Part shown: positions 1-7,862 of the stretch, piece by piece
How positions within the stretch are numbered: the first letter of the stretch is position 1
How the letters are laid out: each line of letters starts with the position of its first letter
From: Gillisella terrae
GTDB lineage: Bacteria > Pseudomonadota > Alphaproteobacteria > Rhizobiales > Rhizobiaceae
Direction of reading: 5' to 3'
Assembly (NCBI RefSeq): GCF_004801395.1
Contig: NZ_SSOA01000003.1
Coordinates: forward strand, 124,001 to 188,000
Length of the DNA stretch: 64,000 bases
The notes under the pieces: generated by a model
Database searches by the model: none
What the model saw: only the letters and a program-made list of their open reading frames with translations
Told to the model about the DNA's origin: nothing
Made by a program: the position numbers and the translations under genes

Positions 1-961
1 AAGGCACGAGGCCAAGCGGGGCTTTTTCGTCCAGAAAGGGGTGCAGGCGCTCTTCCTTTTTGCGTTCCTGCCAGGCGGTCAGCACCGTTTTGCGGGCATC
101 ATCGGTGAGAAACACGGCTCCGCCATCGCGGGTTTCAAAATCGCGGGCGCGCAATTGCCGCCGGTTGATCAGCGAGAGCGCCAGCCGATCAGCCAGAACC
201 GGACGAAATTCTTCCATCAGATCCAGCGCTAAGCTGGGTCTTCCCGGTCGGTCGCGGTGCAGAAAACCCACGGCAGGGTCCAGCCCAACACTTTCGCAGG
301 CGGAGCGGCAATCATGGGTCAGCAGCGTGTAGAGAAACGACAGGAGCGCATTGATCGGGTCTAGCGGCGGGCGGCGTGAGCGACCGCTCCAGCGCAGCTC
401 TTCATCGGGTGAGCGGATCAGATGATCAAAAACGGAAAAATACAGATTGGCCGCTTCGCCTTCTGATCCGCGCATCAGCTCCACGCTGTCGTCGGCGCGT
501 TCAACCCGGCGGATAATACGGGCCAGTCGCTCGGTTGCGGTTTCAATCGCCTCGCGGTCTTTGGCGTCATAGTCGTCGCCATAATCCCGCAACGAGCGCA
601 TCAGCACGGCCCGCTGGTTGGCAATTTTGCCAATCAGCATGGAGCGCACAATCTCCTCGGCGGCATCCGATGCCTTATATTGCGCGCGGCGCAGCAGCAC
701 ATTGCCGCTGATCGGGCCTTCGATACGGGCCTGAAAGCGGCCGTTGCGCTCCAGCAGCACCAGCGTAATGCCAGCGGCGGCGCAGGCCCCAATCAGGGCC
801 GGAGAGACATAAATCGCCCCAAACACCACAACAGATGCCAGCATGTGAAAGGGCACCCGTGCCCGCTCCACACTCTCCACCTCGGCCACGAGGTTTTCGC
901 CATCCTTGCGTAAACTGGCTCCTTCGGTGGTGATGTAGACGGTATTGAGCAGTTTTTTCAT
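1..961 (-). CDS. cas1: Cas1 integrase, type I-C (3' end beyond left edge)
   Basis: This is the CRISPR adaptation integrase, which with Cas2 inserts new spacers into the array. About 320 codons are visible from the ATG at 959-961, and the frame is open to the left edge; family members are about 340 residues, so only the last residues are missing. I translated it by hand: it begins MKKLLNTVYITTEGA and keeps the metal-binding set, with Glu near residue 169 (GEAANLYF), His near 235 (FLHRDRPG) and acidic residues near 250 (LDLMEEF). The start overlaps the cas4 stop by 4 nt (ATGA), so the genes are translationally coupled. cas2 and the CRISPR array are expected to the left of the window. No defect is visible. 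Confidence 0.95.
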   Translation of the reverse strand, partial: MKKLLNTVYITTEGASLRKDGENLVAEVESVERARVPFHMLASVVVFGAIYVSPALIGACAAAGITLVLLERNGRFQARIEGPISGNVLLRRAQYKASDAAEEIVRSMLIGKIANQRAVLMRSLRDYGDDYDAKDREAIETATERLARIIRRVERADDSVELMRGSEGEAANLYFSVFDHLIRSPDEELRWSGRSRRPPLDPINALLSFLYTLLTHDCRSACESVGLDPAVGFLHRDRPGRPSLALDLMEEFRPVLADRLALSLINRRQLRARDFETRDGGAVFLTDDARKTVLTAWQERKKEERLHPFLDEKAPLGLVP

Positions 962-1629
962 GCAGATGGCTCCGCCAGCAATTTTTCCACCATGCGGCTG
1001 CGCCAGCTTTTCACCGGCTTGGCGACAATATCGGGCCGACATAGCTCATGCAGCGAACAGGCGCGGCAACGCTGCCGCTTGTCGGTTGGCGGCGGGGTTG
1101 TGCGGGTGCGCAACACCTCGGCCAGGGCGTGGATTGTCTCTTCCGTCAACTGTCGCAGATCGGCATCGAAAGGCACAACCACGCGCCGCTTGGTTTCGGC
1201 ATAAAACAGGGCACCTTCTGGCACGCCGACGCCCGTCATTTCTTCAAGACAGAGCGCCTGCGCACAAAGCTGCACCTCATCGGCGCGGTGCAGTTTGGGC
1301 TTGCCGCGTTTGTATTCCAGCGGAAAGGGCACGTCTGTGCCGTTGCCATCGGGGTGAAACTCCACCACATCGGCCACGCCGGCAATATTGAGCCGACGAC
1401 AGGACAGCGGCAATGCCATGGCCCGGCGCACCCCGCGCGCCTTGCGGCTGCCGCCTTTATCGGCCACGGCATGCAGCACCTGACCTTCGGCGGTAAAGCG
1501 GTTTTCGGCCCAGAGCCGCTCCAGATGAATCAGCGCCGCTTGCCGCAGGCAATAGACGGCGTGCTGCAAGGCCGAAAGCGGCAGAGGCTCACTCCGTTCG
1601 TCTTCCGGCCCTGCAACAGCTTCCGTCAT
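958..1629 (-). CDS. cas4: Cas4 exonuclease, type I-C
   Basis: Cas4 is an iron-sulfur RecB-type nuclease that trims prespacers and selects those with the right PAM before Cas1-Cas2 integration. The 223-residue protein has a Cys near residue 27 and three clustered near the C terminus (C188, C191, C197; CRACSLHELC), the usual four ligands of a 4Fe-4S cluster. It also has the RecB nuclease motifs GVADVVE (Asp near 87) and LEYKRGK (Glu105-Lys107). It lies between cas7 (3 nt gap) and cas1 (4 nt overlap) in the standard I-C order. All key residues seem to be present. Confidence 0.95.
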   Translation of the reverse strand: MTEAVAGPEDERSEPLPLSALQHAVYCLRQAALIHLERLWAENRFTAEGQVLHAVADKGGSRKARGVRRAMALPLSCRRLNIAGVADVVEFHPDGNGTDVPFPLEYKRGKPKLHRADEVQLCAQALCLEEMTGVGVPEGALFYAETKRRVVVPFDADLRQLTEETIHALAEVLRTRTTPPPTDKRQRCRACSLHELCRPDIVAKPVKSWRSRMVEKLLAEPSA

Positions 1630-1632
1630 GGC

Positions 1633-2586
1633 TTACAGCTTTTCGATGATCTCGACACCAGCGGGCAGATTTTCCCGATCAATTTCAATGATGTAATCGG
1701 AGAATTTGCGCGCAGGTGGTTCATTGCCGATGCGCTTGTCATCAATGGCGCGGAATTCACCATCGACATTGCGGCCAATTTTGACCCGATCAAACAGGGC
1801 GTGGGCAGGGGCGTTGCCCAGCGCATTTTCATGCTTGAACACAATCAGCTTGCGGGTGGCCATTTCGCCACGGGCAGCGGCGCGGTCATGCTCGAACATA
1901 TTGATCAGCGCATCAAACAACAGGTCCAGATCGCTTTGCGAAAAGCCGGTGCGCTCGGCAAATTTGGCCGAGATAAAGCCATGGGCTTGGTAAAGACCAT
2001 AGGGCACAATATGCTTGCGGCCCATGGTGCGGTTGTCCACGCGATCACTGGAATCGTCGCCCTCGGCCTTTTGCTTCTTTTCGGCCTCGTTGGTGGCAGC
2101 CATGCGGGTGATGGAAATTTCCAGCGGCATGATGGGCTCAACCGAGCTGGCAAACGTCAATTGCACCGGACCTTTGACCTGTCCGCAATTGATGCCCGTG
2201 GACATGACCGCGCCAAAGGTGCGCACATCAAAGAAATTGGCGCACATGAAATCGCGCAGTTTGATGGCTTCGGCATCATCCTTCGGGTTCAGTTTTGCGT
2301 CTTTTTCGGCCTTGGCATCGCCGGGGCGCAGCGCCTTATAGGCAAGGCGGTGCTTTTCATTGAGAATAGCCCCTTCCTGCACATAAATGTGAAAACTGTC
2401 CTCGCCGCTTTTGGCAAGCTCGATGTAATTGCGGATTTTGCGCTTGAGGCTGACATCTGACACCAGACCCTTATTGGTTTCCGGGTCCAGACGCGGCAGA
2501 TTGCCCGCATCGGGATCGCCATTCGGGTTGCCATTTGTGACCTCGAAAATCAGCGTAAAATCGTAGCGGTTGGCAAGTGCGGTCAT
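1633..2586 (-). CDS. cas7: Cas7 (Csd2) backbone subunit of I-C Cascade
   Basis: Cas7 forms the helical backbone of the type I-C Cascade complex and coats the crRNA spacer. The protein is 317 residues. It opens with the family motif around FEVTNGNPNGDPDAG (residues 14-28), followed by a region rich in charged RNA-binding residues, and has the typical Csd2 length. Its start codon overlaps the end of cas8c by 4 nt, so the subunits are coupled. Cas7 subunits flip out every sixth base of the guide, which matters for the guide-target match described at 5242-5263. Confidence 0.95.
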   Translation of the reverse strand: MTALANRYDFTLIFEVTNGNPNGDPDAGNLPRLDPETNKGLVSDVSLKRKIRNYIELAKSGEDSFHIYVQEGAILNEKHRLAYKALRPGDAKAEKDAKLNPKDDAEAIKLRDFMCANFFDVRTFGAVMSTGINCGQVKGPVQLTFASSVEPIMPLEISITRMAATNEAEKKQKAEGDDSSDRVDNRTMGRKHIVPYGLYQAHGFISAKFAERTGFSQSDLDLLFDALINMFEHDRAAARGEMATRKLIVFKHENALGNAPAHALFDRVKIGRNVDGEFRAIDDKRIGNEPPARKFSDYIIEIDRENLPAGVEIIEKL

Positions 2587-4325
2587 TGGGCAGCCTCAGA
2601 GGTTTCAGTGGTTTTCTTAAAAAATTCATTGCGTTGATGGTAATATCCAAGGCCAAACAGTGCCTGCTCTTCAGCATTCAGCGCGGCGGGAAAGGGATCG
2701 GAGCCCGGCTCCATACTGTCCATGATGCCGCCAATCAGCTTTTCGAGATTGACGCGGCGTCCCGGTGATTGTTTGCCAATCTTGGAGAGATGGTTGGCGG
2801 AGCCGCTTTCCAGCAGCGCAAACACCTTGCGCGGCTGAGCCGAGGCCGAGCCATAGAATTTATCCTTGATGGTGGCGTTGACCTTGGTGCCAAGCGCTGC
2901 TGTTTGTGCCTGCTCATAGGCGGCAAACAGCCGACCCAGCAGATAGCCTTTGTTTTTATTGTCGGGGTCCAGTGCCACAGGGGCCTCCCTTTTAAAATTA
3001 CGAATGAGAAGGGCTTTCAAAATGCCAACACGCAGTGCGTTGACATCGCCATCGGCGCGGATGCGCATCAACACGCTGGACAGCAATGTCATCGGATAAT
3101 GTGCGCCGGAGAGAATGGCGCGCATCCACTCTCCCGCCAGATTGGGCGGCACGTTTTCGGATTTGCCCAGCACGGCGGTTTCACGCAAATAACGCCACAG
3201 AGGCGGATATTCATCGCGCGGCGCTGGCTCAATGCGCATTTCGCTGATGAAGCTTTGATAATGGCGGGTCAGTTCACCAAAGCTGCCTTCATAGAAAAAC
3301 CGGATGGACAGCCGGGCGGCATTGGGCGCAAGGCCCAGCACGTAAAACTGCACACCCTGTTCCAGCTTTGGCTCAATGTCGCTCAGATGATCGCCCTGGC
3401 GGATACGCGCCAGTTGAATGCCAATCTTTTTGGTGGCCTCTGCATCATCGGCTTGCGGATCGACAAAGAAGGAAAACAGACTTTCCGCTTGCTCGGCCAC
3501 CTCAATTTTTTCCGCATCTGCCCAGAACACGGTGGAGGCATCGCCAATCTGGATACGATGGCTGCTGCCTTTTTCCAGAAAGCGGTTGAGCACAGTGGTA
3601 TAGGCAAAGGCCGCCGCTTCAGAGACGGGAGCGTTGTCGCCTTGCTCATGGCCGTAAGAGGTGAAGGCGTCGAGATTGAAGGAAACCAGCGCCGCCCCAG
3701 AGGATTGTGCGCCCCAAACACCCTTGATGGAAGGGTGCAGACGCGCCACAGGCCTCGCTTCACCCGTGACAAGGCAGATTTGCGCCGCGCTCGCTGCATC
3801 GTTGCCGCGCTTGCTCCACAGCGCTTTGGCTGCCGGGCGATCATGCAGCATTATTCTGTTGAGACGGTCGCTTTCCAGGCAGAAGATAATGTTCTGATCC
3901 AGCATCTCATCCGGCCATTGCCGTGCGGCAAACTGCTCCGGTGTCCAATGCGAGAGAAAAAGCCGAAGAGCCTGAAGCCCTGCATCATCATTGCCGTCCA
4001 GCATATCCAGATGATGTTTGACAAAGGCTGCGTGCTCATCTGCTGTGCGCTTGCCCTCAGCGGCTGTAACGCCCAGTACATAGGAGGTTTTATCCCAAAA
4101 CGTATTGGGAGAGATGCCCGCCGTGCGCTTGACCGGCTGCGGCACCAGCATCATGCGGGGTTGCTTCTTCTTGCCTTCCCCGTCAAGCAGAGGAATCGGG
4201 TCATGGGCAACTGTGCCATCATCCTTCAGGGAAATCAGAAAGCCGACTTTTTCCGATGAAAAGCCAAAGGGTGGTGCATCCGGCAGCCGATCATAGGCGC
4301 GGACCAAAGAGGCCAAAATGCTCAT
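2583..4325 (-). CDS. cas8c: Cas8c (Csd1) large subunit of I-C Cascade
   Basis: This is the large subunit of type I-C Cascade, which recognises the PAM and stabilises the R-loop; in I-C the cas8c gene also makes the small subunit Cas11c from an internal start. The protein is 580 residues, the normal Csd1 length. It opens MSILASLVRAYDRLPD, typical of Csd1, and has the TAVLGKSENVPPNLAGE region followed by the helical C-terminal part corresponding to Cas11c. It overlaps cas5 (ATGA at 4322-4325) and cas7 (2583-2586). I did not locate the internal Cas11c start with certainty. Confidence 0.94.
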   Translation of the reverse strand: MSILASLVRAYDRLPDAPPFGFSSEKVGFLISLKDDGTVAHDPIPLLDGEGKKKQPRMMLVPQPVKRTAGISPNTFWDKTSYVLGVTAAEGKRTADEHAAFVKHHLDMLDGNDDAGLQALRLFLSHWTPEQFAARQWPDEMLDQNIIFCLESDRLNRIMLHDRPAAKALWSKRGNDAASAAQICLVTGEARPVARLHPSIKGVWGAQSSGAALVSFNLDAFTSYGHEQGDNAPVSEAAAFAYTTVLNRFLEKGSSHRIQIGDASTVFWADAEKIEVAEQAESLFSFFVDPQADDAEATKKIGIQLARIRQGDHLSDIEPKLEQGVQFYVLGLAPNAARLSIRFFYEGSFGELTRHYQSFISEMRIEPAPRDEYPPLWRYLRETAVLGKSENVPPNLAGEWMRAILSGAHYPMTLLSSVLMRIRADGDVNALRVGILKALLIRNFKREAPVALDPDNKNKGYLLGRLFAAYEQAQTAALGTKVNATIKDKFYGSASAQPRKVFALLESGSANHLSKIGKQSPGRRVNLEKLIGGIMDSMEPGSDPFPAALNAEEQALFGLGYYHQRNEFFKKTTETSEAAQ

Positions 4326-4990
4326 CGGCGAATCTCCGGGGAGGTCGGTTGCGGCACCTTGACCACGCCGTTTTCCATCACGGCGCGGAAAAACAGGGCA
4401 GGGCGATCCTTGGCCTGATGGTCAATATCCCACAGCATGAAGCCAAGATCGCGGCTTTCTGCAATGGCCTGCGGCAGCGGGGTGCCGGGCGGGATCAGCT
4501 CAAAACTTGCGGCAAATTCGCGGGTGCCAAGACAGGGTTGGTGAAAGCATTGGCCATTTTTTGCACGGCGGTTGAAAATATCCAGATGCTTGCCTTCGTT
4601 ATCCTCTGGCCCGGCTCTGTCGGTCAGCTCAAAATGCGCCTCGATGATATAGGCGGGCTTGACCAGCACGGTGGAGGCCCGCTGCTGGCGGTCTTCATCG
4701 ACCAGCAATTGCAGATCGGCAAGATCGCCGCGCTTCATGGCACTTTTGATCTTGCCCGCAGGCGCTTTGCCACCCACCTCATTGCGGCGGATGGATTGGA
4801 AGCGGATGGGTTCCAGCACATGAAGGGTATCCACCACCCAGCGAATGGCGGGCTTCCAGTGAATGGCTTCCAGAATGCCACGCGCCGCCGAGGGTGTGAT
4901 TACGTCATAAGAGACCCTCTCTACCTTCATCTCTGGGCGCGTAAAACAGGCGTGGTCGCCCCATATTTTTAATCGAATTCCGTAAGCCAA
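4322..4990 (-). CDS. cas5: Cas5d (Cas5c), crRNA-processing subunit
   Basis: Type I-C systems lack Cas6; Cas5d cleaves the precursor crRNA inside each repeat and then stays bound to the 11-nt 5' handle in Cascade. The 222-residue protein has the Cas5 start GIRLKIWGDHACFTRPEMKV and the glycine-rich RAMP loop, and is family length. The most upstream in-frame start giving the conserved N terminus is TTG at 4988-4990, so initiation is probably weak. The solitary CRISPR repeat at 5039-5070 lies 49 bp upstream in the same transcription direction, so Cas5d could process a guide from the leader of its own mRNA. Confidence 0.93.
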   Translation of the reverse strand: MAYGIRLKIWGDHACFTRPEMKVERVSYDVITPSAARGILEAIHWKPAIRWVVDTLHVLEPIRFQSIRRNEVGGKAPAGKIKSAMKRGDLADLQLLVDEDRQQRASTVLVKPAYIIEAHFELTDRAGPEDNEGKHLDIFNRRAKNGQCFHQPCLGTREFAASFELIPPGTPLPQAIAESRDLGFMLWDIDHQAKDRPALFFRAVMENGVVKVPQPTSPEIRR

Positions 4991-5003
4991 AGGTTGCCCG
5001 CCC

Positions 5004-5038
5004 CTTTTTGTATTACACGCCTTAGCATCTTAACGCTT
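5004..5038 (-). ncRNA. spacer-like guide of a solitary CRISPR unit (CreA/CreR-like candidate)
   Basis: Reading the minus strand, this is the stretch immediately 3' of the repeat at 5039-5070, where a spacer would sit. It begins AAGCGTTAAGATGCTAAGG. The first 11 nt match 5245-5255 on the plus strand exactly; 17 of the first 19 match, with mismatches only at guide positions 12 and 18, after which similarity stops. The target has a TTC trinucleotide directly 5'. I see no good second repeat downstream, so the 3' end of any transcript is unknown; 35 nt is an assumed spacer length. Partial-match guides beside cas genes are known as CreA (repressing a toxin gene) or as cas-repressing mini-CRISPRs. 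The RNA itself is inferred. Confidence 0.7.
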
Positions 5039-5070
5039 GTTTCAATCCACACCTCTGCAATCGAGGCGAC
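5039..5070 (-). CRISPR. solitary type I-C CRISPR repeat inside the cas operon
   Basis: A single 32-bp sequence has the type I-C repeat design. On the minus strand it starts GTCGCCTC and ends GTGTGGATTGAAAC, the 3' end that becomes the crRNA 5' handle. CGCCTC and GAGGTG can form a 6-bp stem (one G-U pair) with a 7-nt loop, as needed for Cas5d processing. It is oriented like the cas operon. There is no second copy in the window, so this is not an array. The repeat lies between a small ORF and cas5, directly followed by the guide-like sequence. Confidence 0.85.
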
Positions 5071-5082
5071 TTTGGTGGGGCG

Positions 5083-5110
5083 GGCTAGCTAGCCAATAAA
5101 CCAGCTAGCC
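5083..5110. other. stem-loop at the end of the small ORF
   Basis: GGCTAGCT (5083-5090) and AGCTAGCC (5103-5110) form a perfect 8-bp stem with a 12-nt loop. It overlaps the stop codon of the 32-residue ORF at 5089-5187 and lies 13 bp before the solitary CRISPR repeat in transcription order. No U-tract follows, so a Rho-independent terminator is doubtful. It could be an RNA-processing or stability structure separating the small mRNA from the guide RNA. Confidence 0.5.
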
Positions 5111-5187
5111 ACCTTTACCAAGATCAAAACAATTATAGCGCCCACTGAACTCCAAAAGTCGTGGTCATTCATATCTGGAACACGCAT
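5089..5187 (-). CDS. 32-residue hydrophobic peptide, candidate CRISPR-guarded toxin
   Basis: A short ORF lies between cas3 and cas5: ATG at 5185-5187, stop TAG at 5089-5091. A GAAGGGTG ribosome-binding site lies a few bases upstream. The product starts MRVPDMNDHDFW and then has one hydrophobic stretch (VGAIIVLILVKVASWFIG), a single membrane helix with a lysine in it, as in type I toxin peptides. It is too short for similarity calls and could be spurious. Its position downstream of the partial guide target (5245-5263) and upstream of the solitary repeat is what suggests a CreT-like toxin repressed by a CRISPR-resembling RNA. Known CreT RNAs act in several ways, so membrane action is inference. 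Confidence 0.5.
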   Translation of the reverse strand: MRVPDMNDHDFWSSVGAIIVLILVKVASWFIG

Positions 5188-5241
5188 ATTGACACCCTTC
5201 GCTGTCTGCACAACGAAGAGATAGTATGTCTATCTATAGAC

Positions 5242-5263
5242 TTCAAGCGTTAAGAGGCTAAAG
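5242..5263 (+). promoter_or_regulatory. PAM plus partial protospacer matching the solitary guide
   Basis: TTC at 5242-5244 is the canonical type I-C PAM. It directly precedes AAGCGTTAAGAGGCTAAAG at 5245-5263, which matches guide positions 1-19 except positions 12 and 18. The site lies just after the cas3 stop codon (5265-5267) and 55 bp upstream of the small ORF. On the minus strand TTGAAG (5242-5247) could be a -35 box, and TATAGA or TACTAT further down a -10, so a bound Cascade would block this promoter. A GTCTAT/ATAGAC inverted repeat (5229-5242) adjoins it. Partial pairing favours binding without Cas3 cleavage. Confidence 0.75.
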
Positions 5264-5264
5264 A

Positions 5265-7511
5265 TCAAAAAATGCTCTGTTCCGCCGCCAAATATTCCCC
5301 ATCATCCCACATTAGCCCCACGTCGGCGTGATACAGACTGGCCGTCTTCAACACCGCAAACTGATCCCCTCGCAAATCCGCCCGCGCAAAGTCCACGTGG
5401 CCATTGCGGATTAAAATGTCCCTTGCCTTTGGTGGTACTTGCACAACGTAGGTTTGCAATTTTCGAGCGAGGGTGCCAGAGAAGATCCCTTCAACTTCCA
5501 GTTCATCCACTGCCTTTTGCGCTATCGCATCCAGCGGTATGATCACGGGCGTCATGCCGCTTTCGATCATCTGGAATTTTTCGGCCACGGTGCGATAGGC
5601 GAAATCGGTGCCGCTGCGGGTGACGGTGAATTGGCCCAGAATGCCCTTGGCATCGAGCTTGTCACCCATGCGCCAATAGACCTCGCCAAAGTAATCCTCA
5701 ATGGCGGCAAGCGAGAGCAGATCCTCATGCTTGCCCAGCACCCGTTTCATATCGCTGGCAAGTTTGTGCAATTCCGATGGGGGCGGATAATCGCGTGCGG
5801 AAAACACGCTGACCACGCTCTCTTCCACATCCCACTTGCCTTCGCGGTTGCAGCGTCCGGCGGCTTGCACAATCTGGTCCAGCCCCGCTTCGGCCCGCCA
5901 CACTTTGGGAAAATCCACATCAACGCCCGCTTCAATCAGGCTGGTGGCAATCACCCGGCAGGGTCGCCCCGCCTTCAGCCTGTCGCGCACATCGGCCAGA
6001 GTGGTTTTCCGGTGGGCGGCGCATTGGCGTGTGGTGAGGTGTACCAGGCCTTCAAGACCTGCCTGCTGCGCCTCACGAAACAGCTCCAGCGCATGTTTGC
6101 GGCTGTTGACAATCACCAATGCCTGAGGCTCCTCCGTCAAGGCATTGATCAGTGCGGCATTGTCCCTGTCGCCAAGATGGACAATACGGGCGCGGCGCAG
6201 GCGTTGCGCCAGATCATGCGGGTCTGGGGCCAGTTCGCGCCCTTTCAGCGGCAGGCCGCCCTCCAGCCTGTCCTGATCGAGCGCCGGTTGTGTGGCTGTA
6301 CACAGCACGATGGTGCAGCCATAACATCTCGCCAAAGCATCCAGCATCCGCATGCAGGCCTTGAGCAGAGGGCGCGGAATGGTTTGCGCCTCGTCCAGAA
6401 TAATTACACTGCCTGCGATATTATGCAGTTTGCGTGCCCGTGAGGTTTTGGCGGCAAACAGGCTTTCGAAAAGCTGCACATTGGTGGTGACAACCACAGG
6501 GGCCGCCCAATCCTCCATCGCCAGTTTCAGCTTGTCGCGGCTTTCCGAGCGCATTTTGGGGTCGAATTTTTCCTGATCAATGGCGGAATGGTGCTCCAGA
6601 ATATGGTCTGCGCCCAGAAGATCGCTGAAAATGGCCGCCGTTTGATCAGTGATCGATGTGAAGGGAATGGCATAAATAATGCGCCGATGGCCGTGGGCTT
6701 TGGCGTGGTCCAGCGCAAAGCCTAAAGACGCCAATGTCTTGCCGCCGCCGGTGGGCACGGTGAGGGTGAACAGGCCGGGCTGCTCCAGCGCCTTGCCGCG
6801 CACATGGCTGAGAATATCGGCACGAAGACGGTTCAGGCTGCTGTCGCCTTTGCTTTTTTCATGCATGTGGGCGTCGAAGCGCGCCAGAAAATCAGGCAGG
6901 AGAGTTTGAAGAGATTGCCAGTTTCTGTCAGCCTCCCGGCCTTCGAGCGCCGTATAAAAGGCTTCCGTATCCTTGAAATCGGCATCGACCAGACAGGAAA
7001 AAATCATCCGGCCCATCAGGCTGAGTTCAAAATGCGCCGTTTTGGGTGGGATGCTCCTGGCAAACTCCGGCATAAGGTTTTGGGCGTCATAGACCAGTTC
7101 TTGCTTCCAGATCGGGTCAAGCGTCGGTAACTTTGCTTCAACTCTGCGGTCCAGACAGGCTGGCGTTTCGTTGCGCCGATCCGGCAGACCAGCATGGTGA
7201 CCGGCGATGCAATAGGCAATCACCTCTCCCATGGGCCAGTCTTGTTTGCTGATGATGTCGCCCAGCACGAGAAGTGCGCCAGCGGTGGAATGATCGACGG
7301 GGATGGCTGCTCCCTCAATCCGCCGCTGAAAATCGGCTGTATATTTGCCCAGATCATGAAACAGGCCGGCAAGATAAGCAGCCTTTTCCAAACCAAGTGG
7401 CCGCGCCATCTCCGCAGCCAATTTTGCCACAGCAAGAAGATGTTCTTTCAGACCCTGCCAATCATGTTTGTCGTTTGGCGTTCCTGAATGTGCGTAGAAA
7501 ACCTTTGCCAA
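5265..7511 (-). CDS. cas3: Cas3 helicase-nuclease, type I-C
   Basis: Cas3 is recruited by target-bound Cascade, nicks the displaced strand with its HD nuclease and degrades it processively using an SF2 helicase. The 748-residue protein has the HD domain first (GLFHDLGK near residues 49-56, GHHAGLPDRR near 104-113). The helicase follows, with Walker A TVPTGGGKT (about 251-259), a DEAQ box (about 373-376), SLIEAGVDVDFP and motif VI QAAGRCNREGK (about 549-559). All catalytic motifs are present. The conserved N terminus MAKVFYAHSG begins at a TTG codon (7509-7511) preceded by a GGGAGG ribosome-binding site. It is the first cas gene and is separated from cas5 by a 274-bp insert holding the candidate guide and toxin. 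Confidence 0.96.
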   Translation of the reverse strand: MAKVFYAHSGTPNDKHDWQGLKEHLLAVAKLAAEMARPLGLEKAAYLAGLFHDLGKYTADFQRRIEGAAIPVDHSTAGALLVLGDIISKQDWPMGEVIAYCIAGHHAGLPDRRNETPACLDRRVEAKLPTLDPIWKQELVYDAQNLMPEFARSIPPKTAHFELSLMGRMIFSCLVDADFKDTEAFYTALEGREADRNWQSLQTLLPDFLARFDAHMHEKSKGDSSLNRLRADILSHVRGKALEQPGLFTLTVPTGGGKTLASLGFALDHAKAHGHRRIIYAIPFTSITDQTAAIFSDLLGADHILEHHSAIDQEKFDPKMRSESRDKLKLAMEDWAAPVVVTTNVQLFESLFAAKTSRARKLHNIAGSVIILDEAQTIPRPLLKACMRMLDALARCYGCTIVLCTATQPALDQDRLEGGLPLKGRELAPDPHDLAQRLRRARIVHLGDRDNAALINALTEEPQALVIVNSRKHALELFREAQQAGLEGLVHLTTRQCAAHRKTTLADVRDRLKAGRPCRVIATSLIEAGVDVDFPKVWRAEAGLDQIVQAAGRCNREGKWDVEESVVSVFSARDYPPPSELHKLASDMKRVLGKHEDLLSLAAIEDYFGEVYWRMGDKLDAKGILGQFTVTRSGTDFAYRTVAEKFQMIESGMTPVIIPLDAIAQKAVDELEVEGIFSGTLARKLQTYVVQVPPKARDILIRNGHVDFARADLRGDQFAVLKTASLYHADVGLMWDDGEYLAAEQSIF

Positions 7512-7679
7512 TGGCCCCTCCCGATTTTTTGGCCAATTCTACAGTGGGTTCTCTACCAATTGAAACAAGTTCAAGGCAAGATTGTTGTTTATAAAATTAA
7601 AATCTTGGATTGATGTTTGCGATATTGTGGGTACCCGGTTGCGACTATTCTCGCTGGGATGGATAGGACTTATGGAAAG

Positions 7680-7808
7680 ATTGCACTGGGTCGTGCGACT
7701 AAAGCGATGGCCAAACATTCGCATGATAACGCGCGCGACGTTTGCAGTGCTGACTTTCAGGCAGAGCTGAGTAAACAAAAACGTAAGTCGTTAAACCTGA
7801 AGTTTTGA
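7680..7808 (+). pseudogene. relic of a tyrosine integrase C terminus
   Basis: The reading ALGRATKAMAKHSHDNAR followed by FQAELSKQKRK resembles the C-terminal end of P4-type tyrosine integrases (LGHTTEAMAKHYSRRA). The same stretch is better preserved at 24876-25002. Here the active-site His (LGH) has become Arg, and the catalytic Tyr (KHYS) has become Ser. Only about 40 codons survive, ending about 55 bp before a tRNA-Phe fragment, exactly as at the other copy. This marks the end of an older integrative element carrying the CRISPR-Cas locus. Confidence 0.7.
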
Positions 7809-7862
7809 AGTGCCAAAATTAATAGGTCTTTTCTGTCAAAACACAATTTATTCGATGGAGTA

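Noticed and set aside
1048-2460. 470-codon plus-strand open frame opposite cas4-cas7
   Set aside because: It is a shadow of the well-supported cas4 and cas7 genes on the other strand, without domains or a ribosome-binding site.
2769-4259. 496-codon plus-strand open frame opposite cas8c
   Set aside because: Mirror frame of cas8c; its composition (His/Gln/Arg-rich, low complexity) is typical of antisense GC-rich frames.
5004-5070. A CRISPR array between cas3 and cas5
   Set aside because: Only one repeat is present; I found no second repeat, so it is a solitary unit rather than an array.
5439-6443. 334-codon plus-strand frame opposite cas3
   Set aside because: Antisense shadow of Cas3 helicase motifs that are clearly conserved on the minus strand.
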